Origin: Acidobacteriota bacterium
GTDB lineage: Bacteria; Acidobacteriota; Terriglobia; Terriglobales; Acidobacteriaceae
Reading direction: 5' to 3'
Length of the DNA stretch: 14,548 bases
Assembly (NCBI GenBank): GCA_021799945.1
Contig: JAJYZK010000028.1
Coordinates: 1 to 14,548 of the forward strand
The translations under genes and the position numbers were made by a program. The notes beneath the pieces were generated by a model. The model was given only the letters and a program-made list of their open reading frames with translations. It was not told where the DNA came from and searched no databases. Below, piece after piece: positions 6,893 to 13,556 of the stretch. How positions within the stretch are numbered: position 1 is the first letter of the stretch; every line of letters starts with the position of its first letter.

Positions 6893-8283
6893 TGCGCGGA
6901 GGCTCCCGGATTGCGATACCAATCCGTGCGGCGTTCCGGCCAATAGATGAACTGCCCGTGCTGAATTCGGGCAAAGGTGATGGGCGCAATGTTATTCAAG
7001 GTGTAATCGAAAAACGCGGCGCCGCTGACCCCTTGATAGGGCTTCATCTCGTAGTCGCGCAGCGCATCCATGATCCGGCCCCGGTTCAGTCCCGCTTTTT
7101 GAATGGCGGCGAGCAGGATATTCATGCCATCGAAGGCGTACGCGGCGTAAGCGTCCTCTTCGGTGTGAAAACGGGCCTCATACCGCCGGCGAAACTCCTG
7201 CCATCGCGGGTCTGTGCGCGTGGGGTCCAAAGGCGTGACGACAACCAGACCCTCGGCCGCCGGACCGGCAATCTGCATCACCTCTGGATAGGCGATGCGG
7301 CTGCTGCCAAAAACGGGCTGGCGCATTCCCATGTCGCGCATCTGTTTCAGAATCATCCCTGCCTGACGCGCATCTCCCCAGATGACCAGGCCATCGATTC
7401 CGGTCGCATTCAGCGCGCGCAATTGCGAGCTGAAATCCGTGTCGCCGGGAGCGAACTTCAGGACCACCTCGGGCTGGCGCCTCAGGCGCCGCGCGGTGTC
7501 GAAAAATATCCGGTCACCCTCGCGGCCATAGCGGTTGTTGGCCTGGAGCAGACCGATTTTTTTCAGCTTGCGCTGGTTGAAGATATAGTCCGCCAGCGCA
7601 TACCCTTGCTGCCGATCGTCGGGAAAGTCGTGCATCAGCCACGGAATGCGGGTCTCCGTTACGGTGGGATCGTTGGTCGCCGTGTCCATGATGGGCAGCT
7701 CCAGCTTGAGCGTGGCCCGCAGTTCGATGTGGGTGGAAGCGGAATCGACCGACCCCAGCATGGCCCACACGTGCTGGTTGCAGTACATGTCCACGATGGC
7801 CATCGACGAAGCGCCCCAGAGCGGCAGGTCGTCATGCACCAACAGGGCAAAGGGTTTGCCGTGGTCCCCGCCGCGGGCATTCGCCTCCTCGACGGCCAGT
7901 TGCGCGCCGTGCAACATGGGAATTCCATACTGCGAATCGTAATTCTCCTTGTCCAGCGGGCCGAGGAAGCCGATGTTGACGGTCTGCAAATGCGCCAGGT
8001 CGCCGTCCGGCGCGCTGCGCGCCCCGCCTTCGTAGGCCAGGGTGCTGGGCGCCACATACCATTCCTGGTATGGCTTGCGGAAGCGGCGATAGGGCGCCGC
8101 CTGTAGCGGCATGTTGGCATACGGACCGGCGGCGGCAGGGCGTCCGGCAGTTTTTCCGGTGGCCGGCGGCGGGGCCGTTGTTTGCGGCGGAGCGGACTGG
8201 GGCCATAGCGGACCAGCTAGAACCCCGGCCACGATCCCGGTCAGGATGCAGAGCCGGACCGCTGCAGCGCTTCGAATATTCAT
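6889..8283 (-). CDS. Periplasmic LivK-type substrate-binding protein (first copy)
   Basis: Second type I periplasmic binding protein, 464 residues. A signal peptide (VRLCILTGIVAGVLAGPLWPQ, about 9-29) is followed by a proline/threonine/alanine-rich linker (about 30-55). The receptor fold follows: VNIGFLGPLDKENYDSQYGIPMLHGAQLAVEEANARGG, VWAMLGSVDSASTHIELRATLKLELPIMDTATNDPTVTE, KKIGLLQANNRYGREGDRIFFDTARR, and DAYAAYAFDGMNILLAAIQKAGLNRGRIMDALRDYE. The ATG at 8283 has GGAGGAG 10 nt upstream and also overlaps the stop of the small ORF before it (ATGA). With the next gene it forms a tandem pair lacking transporter membrane components, so a substrate-presenting or sensing role for the dehydrogenase is more likely than uptake by a local ABC transporter (inference). 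The ligand is unknown; the family binds amino acids, amides, aromatic acids and other small molecules. Confidence 0.9.
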   Translation of the reverse strand: MNIRSAAAVRLCILTGIVAGVLAGPLWPQSAPPQTTAPPPATGKTAGRPAAAGPYANMPLQAAPYRRFRKPYQEWYVAPSTLAYEGGARSAPDGDLAHLQTVNIGFLGPLDKENYDSQYGIPMLHGAQLAVEEANARGGDHGKPFALLVHDDLPLWGASSMAIVDMYCNQHVWAMLGSVDSASTHIELRATLKLELPIMDTATNDPTVTETRIPWLMHDFPDDRQQGYALADYIFNQRKLKKIGLLQANNRYGREGDRIFFDTARRLRRQPEVVLKFAPGDTDFSSQLRALNATGIDGLVIWGDARQAGMILKQMRDMGMRQPVFGSSRIAYPEVMQIAGPAAEGLVVVTPLDPTRTDPRWQEFRRRYEARFHTEEDAYAAYAFDGMNILLAAIQKAGLNRGRIMDALRDYEMKPYQGVSGAAFFDYTLNNIAPITFARIQHGQFIYWPERRTDWYRNPGASAQ

Positions 8284-8672
8284 GATCGCGAATCTCCTCC
8301 GCCGGCCTCTACGTTGATGAAGACTCTGAAAGACAGCTGTGCGGCAGATCGAGCATACGAGAGATCGCGTTCCGCAAGGCCCGATTGCGCATCCCCTGGC
8401 GCCGCCCTCGTTGCTCCTCGTTCAACATGGAAATCTCCCGGATGGACGGTCCGGCACTGCTCGCCCACGCTTGCAGTCCCGGAAATTGGAAGGATCGTCA
8501 CTCCTTTGATATCCAGGCTGATGTCCAGGCCCAAGCCATGCGAACCCGAGGGCTTGCAATAGCGGAAGAACTCCTGCAGGGCTTGCGGCGCGCCGATGGC
8601 CCTCTTTGAAACCGGTTTGCGCGGCCCGCGTGGAGGAGCAATCTCGGCAAATGCGGTTCCCGTCCGGCTCAA
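8280..8672 (-). CDS. Small protein of unknown function, TTG start, coupled to binding-protein gene
   Basis: I do not recognise this 130-residue product. Support for a real gene is positional. AGGAAGGAG (8687-8679) sits 6 nt before a TTG at 8672, the stop overlaps the next gene's start as ATGA, and the gap to the previous stop is 18 nt. The predicted protein has no signal peptide and no membrane helix. A short hydrophobic, beta-like stretch (LGLDISLDIKGVTILPISG, about 47-65) and a second one (AAQLSFRVFINVEAG) stand out; the rest is rich in Arg, Ala, Gly and Ser. My hand count gives 80 of 130 codons ending in G or C, and the last 50 codons are clearly less GC3-rich than the middle. A degraded gene or a non-coding linker remains possible. 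An ATG at 8677 reads only ATG-TTT-stop. Confidence 0.48.
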   Translation of the reverse strand: MSRTGTAFAEIAPPRGPRKPVSKRAIGAPQALQEFFRYCKPSGSHGLGLDISLDIKGVTILPISGTASVGEQCRTVHPGDFHVERGATRAAPGDAQSGLAERDLSYARSAAQLSFRVFINVEAGGGDSRS

Positions 8673-8678
8673 AACATT

Positions 8679-8687
8679 CTCCTTCCT
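8679..8687 (-). promoter_or_regulatory. Shine-Dalgarno site before TTG start
   Basis: AGGAAGGAG on the minus strand ends 6 nt before TTG (8672-8670). An ATG at 8677 is only 1 nt from the site and stops after one further codon, its TGA overlapping the TTG, so the TTG is the usable start. This is the main evidence for the small ORF. Confidence 0.55.
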
Positions 8688-8690
8688 GCG

Positions 8691-9842
8691 TTATGGCTGG
8701 CGAAGGCCATGGCTCAAACCCCGGGCCGTGGCCACCCAAATGTCCTGCCCCTGGAAATCCATATTGAGGATGTAGTTGTGGGCCAGCGAAGTGGGCGTCT
8801 CCATCCTGCTTTTCTTGCCGTTCGGATGGGTGATCAGGATCTCTCCGCGACCGGTCTTCTTATCGGGCCGATAAGTGACCCAGGTGTTCGTTTTGTAATC
8901 GAGTTCGCTGAGACCTCCTTGCGTACACGCCCATACTGCATCGCCCCGCGACCGGACCCCGTTGATGAAGTTGGAGATCAGGCCGCTATCCTTGGTCAGA
9001 TAGTTGTGCCACTGCCGCCCGTCATAACCGCTCAAGCCGAAGTAGGTGGAGGCCCAAAACATCTCCGTCTCCGGGTTGTAGGAAACGCTGCTGACGATGT
9101 TGTGGATCAGTCCCTGGTTGCGGTACAGGACGATCTCCATCTCGCCATCGGGATCGGTGTAGGGTCTCCAATAGTGGCCTGCAATGTCATAGACGACCAC
9201 GCCGCCGCCCCATGCCGCGATGTATACCTTCTGCTTGCTCGCGGCGATGGAATAGGCCCAGGGTTCCTGAAAGGGCGCATTCGTCTCGTTAAAAATGGAC
9301 CAGCTACCGTCATCGGCATTCAAACGGCTGGCGCCGGCGGCGGTGGCAAACCACACGTATCGCCCCTGCACCGCTACGCCATACACCAGATCGTTGGCCA
9401 GGCCGCTCGACAGGCTGGTGTAGTTTCGGAACTGCCCGGCGGAGTACACGCTGGCCCCGCCCAGGGCCGCGATCCAGACATCGCCGGTCTCCTTGTCCAC
9501 GGCCACCGACATCACCACGTTGGACACCATGCCGTCGGCCGTGGTGAAGACCTTTTTCACACGGCCATCCTCCAGCAGCGCCAGACCATGTTTGGTCCCA
9601 GCCCACACCCGCGGTCCATCCACGGTCACACAAAATACTTCCCCTGCCGGAAGTCCATTCGCCGGCGTGTAGTTGACCCACCTGGTATAGAGCGGAGGAG
9701 TCTGCGCCGCTGCGCCGGACGCCGCGAAAGTCAGCAGCCCAAGGAGCAGCCGCGCGCAGGAACGCGATGCCGCGCTCCACCTCCACCAGCTCTTCGGCAG
9801 GATCGCTTCCCTGCGATGGTCCCGTTTCTTTCCGAAGATCAT
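8691..9842 (-). CDS. Secreted seven-repeat beta-propeller protein (two-component-regulator propeller type)
   Basis: A 383-residue protein with an N-terminal signal peptide (SCARLLLGLLTFAASGAAAQ, about 29-48) and seven repeats of the kind found in the sensor part of hybrid two-component regulators. Repeat cores are VWAGTKHGLALLEDG, VWIAALGGASVYSAG, VWFATAAGASRLNADDG, VYIAAWGGGVVVYD, FWASTYFGLSGYDG, VWACTQGGLSELDYKTNTW and IWVATARGLSHG. Seven repeats fit one closed seven-bladed propeller. No histidine kinase, Y_Y_Y or membrane segment follows, so it is a free extracytoplasmic propeller rather than a receptor. The ATG is 13 nt after the stop of the cytochrome-propeller gene, with an AAGG-containing site upstream. 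It may bind a ligand or a partner of the redox proteins around it (inference). The enzyme-like part, if any, is not visible. Confidence 0.86.
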   Translation of the reverse strand: MIFGKKRDHRREAILPKSWWRWSAASRSCARLLLGLLTFAASGAAAQTPPLYTRWVNYTPANGLPAGEVFCVTVDGPRVWAGTKHGLALLEDGRVKKVFTTADGMVSNVVMSVAVDKETGDVWIAALGGASVYSAGQFRNYTSLSSGLANDLVYGVAVQGRYVWFATAAGASRLNADDGSWSIFNETNAPFQEPWAYSIAASKQKVYIAAWGGGVVVYDIAGHYWRPYTDPDGEMEIVLYRNQGLIHNIVSSVSYNPETEMFWASTYFGLSGYDGRQWHNYLTKDSGLISNFINGVRSRGDAVWACTQGGLSELDYKTNTWVTYRPDKKTGRGEILITHPNGKKSRMETPTSLAHNYILNMDFQGQDIWVATARGLSHGLRQP

Positions 9843-9855
9843 CGGCCGCCTTCCC

Positions 9856-11832
9856 TTATAAAGTCTTCAAAAACTCGATGAGGTCGTTCAACTGCACCTT
9901 GTCCATGTCGGAGGTGATGCCGTGCTTGTCGTCCGGGTTGAACTTGGTCCAGATTTCTTCCAGGTCCTGCGCCTCGCCATTGTGCAGATAGGGCGGCTTC
10001 ATGGCGACGCCCTCCAGTTGCGGCACATCGAAGGCCTGGATGGTGTCATACTGGGTCGCCGTGCCCACATTCATCCGCACTCGCGAAGTGTAGTGGGAGA
10101 CCGGCGCATGGCAGTAGTAACAGCGGTCCTGCGGCGGAATCAACTTACCGGCGGTGGTCCGAGAACGGAAGAAAATATCCTGCCCGCGCGCCTGAGCCTC
10201 AGTCAACTCGCCGCTCCTCGCCAGGTGCGGACTGGGCGGCAGCCGGAGCGAAAGAATAAATCCCGCCAGGTCCTTCACCTCTGATCCGCTGAATCCCTGC
10301 GAGCGGAAGATGTAGCTGGCCGAGCGCGGCCCATCTTGCGTTTCCAGATCCGGATTCATGCCATTCCACTTGAACGGGGAGGTGCCATCGATCCCCAGCA
10401 GCGTCTTGTTCTCCACTACGTCCCGGCCCAGTTGCGGTGTTTCCAAGCTCCAGGCCAGGCCGTCGGAAAGTCCGCCATGCGGATGGCAGGTGGCGCAAGC
10501 CATCTGTCCCTGCTCGCTGTAGCTTGCGTCGAAGAAAAGGCGCTCGCCATGACGCCAGCGGGAGATTGCCTTCGGCCCGCCCAGATCGATGATGCCGGCC
10601 GTCTGCATCGTTCCCATGTCGATCACGCTGATGGTGTCGTCCATGCGGTTGGCGATATAGGCGAACCGGCTGTCCGGCGAGATCTCTACCGCCGTGGGAT
10701 TGCGCCCGGTGCGCAAACGCCGCACGACAAACTGACGGGCGAGATCCAGGCGATTCGCCAGCGCCTCCGGCTGGGAGGGCTGTGCAGCACGCAATGCGCG
10801 ATTCAGTTTCGCGGTATCCACAACGGAAACGATGTCGGCCCCGGACGCTGTCACCAGCGCCCAGCGTCCATCCGGCGTCGCCGCGCTCCCAAAGCCATCG
10901 GCATAATTGCGGTCGATGTCATCCAGCAGGACTTCGGACACCTGAAATTTCTGCACGCCTTCGGCGCTCTGGGAGGTGGGTCGCACTACGGCGATCCCAT
11001 GCGTCAGATACCAACCCTGGCGGACTTGGACCAGCGGGTTCAGGTTCTTGGGCCGCATGAATGGGACCACCAGAGCCCCGCCCGCGCCGGCGGGCAATTC
11101 GGCGATGTGGCGTAGCTGAATGACTCCCGGTATGACGATCCGCGCTGTCACCTTTTGTTGGTCGGGATCGATCACGGTCAGCTCGGAGGTCGGCGGCTGA
11201 TCGTAGGGTCCGCGCACCAGCAGGTTGGCCACGTAAATGCGGCGGCCGTTGTGGGCACGGGCCACGTATTCGGGGAAATGTCCGGCCTCCAGCCGCTTCC
11301 TCTCGTTTCCCGTTGCGAGGTCAATCAGCGAAACGTCGTCTCCCCGGGTGTTCGCCACGTACAACACCCTGCCGGCGCGGTCGGTGGTGATTCCCACCGG
11401 CCCCGCTCCTGTCGCCAGCGTGCGGCGCGCCTGGAAACTCTCCGCGTCAATCTCCGTAACGGTGCTGTCCCATTCATTCGAGACATACAGCGTCTTCCCG
11501 TCTGGAGAAGTGGCGATGCCCTGGGGCCGGTGGCCAACCCGGACCTGCTGCACGACCTGCCGGGTGTGCGTGTCCACCGCCAGCACCCGGTCCCCGTCTT
11601 CGCAGACGACATACAGCCGGAGGCCATCCGTGGAGAGATGCAGCGCCACCGGACTCAAGTACTGCGAGGTGGAATAACTCTTAGCCTGCTCCGGAGCGGT
11701 GGTAGAGGCCGCGGCAAGCGCGCGCCGCCCAATGGGGACCAGGAGCAGAATCAGAGCCAACCCGGCGGCGCCGGCGAGCAGCCTGCGCCAACTCGCCGCC
11801 ATGCGTTGCCGTCTCTCGGGATGCCTCCTCAT
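9856..11832 (-). CDS. YVTN beta-propeller fused to dihaem cytochrome c peroxidase/MauG-like domain
   Basis: A 658-residue fusion protein, anchored or exported by an N-terminal hydrophobic segment (LLAGAAGLALILLLVP, about 18-33, preceded by many arginines). Residues of about 50-420 form a YVTN-type propeller: repeats such as PQGIATSPDGKTLYVSNEWDSTVTEID, PVGITTDRAGRVLYVANTRGDDVSLID and PTAVEISPDSRFAYIANRMDDTISVID. The C-terminal part is a MauG/CcpA-type dihaem domain: HGERLFFDASYSEQGQMACATCHPHGGLSDG with haem motif C446-x-x-C449-H450, then C571-x-x-C574-H575 in RCYYCHAPVSHYT, and the typical end PPYLHNGEAQDLEEIWTKFN. The family oxidises partners or reduces peroxide with two c-type haems in the periplasm. 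The ATG at 11832 overlaps the upstream stop (ATGA) and begins with an Arg-rich signal. The frame is open for 99 codons upstream, but that part lies inside the CRTAC1 gene and looks non-coding. Confidence 0.92.
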   Translation of the reverse strand: MRRHPERRQRMAASWRRLLAGAAGLALILLLVPIGRRALAAASTTAPEQAKSYSTSQYLSPVALHLSTDGLRLYVVCEDGDRVLAVDTHTRQVVQQVRVGHRPQGIATSPDGKTLYVSNEWDSTVTEIDAESFQARRTLATGAGPVGITTDRAGRVLYVANTRGDDVSLIDLATGNERKRLEAGHFPEYVARAHNGRRIYVANLLVRGPYDQPPTSELTVIDPDQQKVTARIVIPGVIQLRHIAELPAGAGGALVVPFMRPKNLNPLVQVRQGWYLTHGIAVVRPTSQSAEGVQKFQVSEVLLDDIDRNYADGFGSAATPDGRWALVTASGADIVSVVDTAKLNRALRAAQPSQPEALANRLDLARQFVVRRLRTGRNPTAVEISPDSRFAYIANRMDDTISVIDMGTMQTAGIIDLGGPKAISRWRHGERLFFDASYSEQGQMACATCHPHGGLSDGLAWSLETPQLGRDVVENKTLLGIDGTSPFKWNGMNPDLETQDGPRSASYIFRSQGFSGSEVKDLAGFILSLRLPPSPHLARSGELTEAQARGQDIFFRSRTTAGKLIPPQDRCYYCHAPVSHYTSRVRMNVGTATQYDTIQAFDVPQLEGVAMKPPYLHNGEAQDLEEIWTKFNPDDKHGITSDMDKVQLNDLIEFLKTL

Positions 11833-13547
11833 TGGGTCTTCCCTGCCGTCGGCGCGGGAGCGGTGGATGCGGGCTCGGTCACCGTCAGAATCTGGTCGGC
11901 CTTGACGTTGTGGAGCGTCTGCAGCGTCCCGCTGGGCCAATGGATGATGAGGGTGTCCACTTCCGTGTGCGGCCCCAACCCGAAATGCGGCCGTGGATCG
12001 TTCTGCGAAAGGTAGCCGCCCTCCGAGGTCGTTTGCAGATACTGGCGCTGGGTTCCGGTTACAGCCTCCAGGCTGGCGCCGTAGCCGTCGCGATTGCTGC
12101 GCGTTCCCACCAGCTTGACGGTCAGCCAATGGTTCCGCTTTCCCGGCGGCGGGTCGTTATGCAGCAGGATGCCCTCGCCATTCAACGTGGTAATAAATGC
12201 GTCGATGTACCCATCGTTGTCATAGTCCGCGAAGCACGCTCCACGACCGACGGTTTGCTCCTTAAAGAATCCCCCGGCCTGGCTGGAAATGTCCGCGAAG
12301 GTCCCATTGCCGTTATTGCGCAGCAAAACGGCTTCCATGGGGACCAGCCAGGTCAGCCCGCCATTCACGATGAAAAGGTCTTTCCAGCCGTCATTGTCGA
12401 AATCGAAAAATCCATCTCCCCATCCGGCGTACTGACCGGAGACGGCGCCTACTCCGCTCCGGTCTGTCACGTCCTGGAATGGCCCGCCGGCCTTGCCGGG
12501 ATTGTGATAAAGCCGGTGGTAACGCGCATCGGAAACAAACAGGTCCTGCCAGCCATCGTTGTCGAAGTCCGCGAAGATCGGTCCCATGGCTGTGGCCGCC
12601 TCGCCATTCTGCCCGTAATCCACATCGAGATCGGAGGCGTCATTCGTAAACGTCCCATTGCGGTTGTTGTGGTAGAGAAAGCTCTTCATGGTGTCGTTGG
12701 CCACGTAAATGTCCGGCCAGCCGTCGTTATCGAAGTCTCCCGCCGTCACGCCCATGGCCCGGCCCGGCTCGGCGGCGATCCCCGATTGCCGCGACACATC
12801 GGTAAAGGTTCCATCCCCGTTGTTGTGGAAGAGCCGGTTGACCTCCGGGTCATAGCTCAGGGGCCCCGGATAGTGTTCGGCGGAATAATACTGCCGATAG
12901 TTCGATTCAAACTTCAGGTAATTTCCCACGAACAGATCCAGCCGTCCGTCCCGGTCGTAATCCAGGAAGGCCGCGCCGGCGCCGAAATACGGGTTGTCCA
13001 CGCCCGCCTTTGCCGTAACGTCGGTAAAGGCGCCATGGCCGTTGTTGCGATACAGAATGGCGGAGTTGTAGTTGGTCACGTAGAGGTCTTCGTAGCCATC
13101 GTTATCGAAATCGCCGGCGGTCACGCCCACCCCAAAGCCTTTTCCCGGCACGCCCGCCTCTGCCGTAACGTCGGTAAAGGTGCCATTGCCGTTGTTGCGA
13201 TACAGGTGATTGGTGGCCTCCACGCCATCGGGAGCGGAATGATCGGTGAGGCCATCCACATGCCGCCCGTTGACCACGTACAGATCGAGCAGGCCGTCGT
13301 TGTTGTAGTCGATCCAGGCGCAACCGGAGCCGGTCCCCTCCAGGATCGTGCGCAGTTCCTTTTCGCCGAATGAGTGCTGGAAGTGGATGCCGGACTTCGC
13401 CGTCACATCTTCAAACTGAGGCAGGGCCGGTTGCGGCTGGACGGCAGAGGAGGTCTGCGCCGAAAGCCCGCTTAACGCCCCGCCTGACGCCAGGAGCGGA
13501 ATTCCTGCCGCCAGCAAGATTGCGATTTGACGTCGGGATCTCTTCAT
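11829..13547 (-). CDS. CRTAC1 family protein: FG-GAP/VCBS propeller with ASPIC/UnbV domain
   Basis: A secreted 572-residue protein. A signal peptide (RRQIAILLAAGIPLLASGGALSGLSA, ends near residue 30) is followed by seven calcium-binding D-x-D/N-x-D-G loops starting at residues 80, 147, 197, 271, 327, 382 and 441. Each precedes an LDLYV/LDLFV-like strand, and most follow an NNGNGTFTDVT repeat core; together they should form a seven-bladed integrin-like propeller. The C-terminal ASPIC/UnbV domain (NHWLTVKLVGTRSNRDGYGASLEAVTG through HFGLGPHTEVDTLIIHWPSG to DQILTV, about 472-557) is complete. The family is named after human CRTAC1; its bacterial role is poorly defined, probably adhesion or protein binding outside the cytoplasm. 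The start has GAGGAA just upstream, 9 nt after the HzsA-related gene's stop; its own stop overlaps the next start. Confidence 0.95.
   Translation of the reverse strand: MKRSRRQIAILLAAGIPLLASGGALSGLSAQTSSAVQPQPALPQFEDVTAKSGIHFQHSFGEKELRTILEGTGSGCAWIDYNNDGLLDLYVVNGRHVDGLTDHSAPDGVEATNHLYRNNGNGTFTDVTAEAGVPGKGFGVGVTAGDFDNDGYEDLYVTNYNSAILYRNNGHGAFTDVTAKAGVDNPYFGAGAAFLDYDRDGRLDLFVGNYLKFESNYRQYYSAEHYPGPLSYDPEVNRLFHNNGDGTFTDVSRQSGIAAEPGRAMGVTAGDFDNDGWPDIYVANDTMKSFLYHNNRNGTFTNDASDLDVDYGQNGEAATAMGPIFADFDNDGWQDLFVSDARYHRLYHNPGKAGGPFQDVTDRSGVGAVSGQYAGWGDGFFDFDNDGWKDLFIVNGGLTWLVPMEAVLLRNNGNGTFADISSQAGGFFKEQTVGRGACFADYDNDGYIDAFITTLNGEGILLHNDPPPGKRNHWLTVKLVGTRSNRDGYGASLEAVTGTQRQYLQTTSEGGYLSQNDPRPHFGLGPHTEVDTLIIHWPSGTLQTLHNVKADQILTVTEPASTAPAPTAGKTQ
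12999..13055 (-). repeat. 57-bp direct repeat, copy 1 (inside CRTAC1 gene)
   Basis: This segment matches 13149-13205 at all but 3 of 57 positions by eye, with starts 150 bp (50 codons) apart. It encodes the YRNNGHGAFTDVTAKAGV blade edge. The high DNA identity suggests recent duplication or gene conversion between two propeller blades; other blades in the gene are much less alike at DNA level. Confidence 0.8.
13149..13205 (-). repeat. 57-bp direct repeat, copy 2 (inside CRTAC1 gene)
   Basis: Partner of 12999-13055, encoding YRNNGNGTFTDVTAEAGV. The three differences I see by eye lie in codons for Lys/Glu, Ala/Thr and His/Asn, so the amino acids of the blade edge vary slightly while the framework is kept. 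Confidence 0.8.
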
Positions 13548-13556
13548 TGCTTCCTC

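Noticed and set aside
6893..6943. 17-codon extension of the second binding protein to an earlier start
   Set aside because: It would push the signal peptide further from the N-terminus; the ATGA start at 6892 or the ATG at 6835 is more plausible.
6658..8106. Plus-strand open frame across the two binding-protein genes
   Set aside because: It crosses a gene boundary on the opposite strand, has no family pattern and is explained by high GC.
8314..8562. Plus-strand 82-codon frame opposite the small ORF
   Set aside because: It has no ribosome binding site that I can see, no family pattern, and runs against a tightly coupled operon.
11833..12129. 99-codon N-terminal extension of the cytochrome-propeller protein
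   Set aside because: It lies within the CRTAC1 C-terminus, reads as low-complexity Arg/Gly/Ala sequence and would bury the signal segment; the ATGA start at 11832 fits better.
12999..13205. The 57-bp repeats as a mobile element or CRISPR
   Set aside because: They are only two copies, in frame, and correspond to propeller blades.
11832..13373. Long plus-strand open frame opposite the CRTAC1 gene
   Set aside because: Its apparent VVIVEI-type repeats are the antisense image of the DxDNDG loops on the minus strand.
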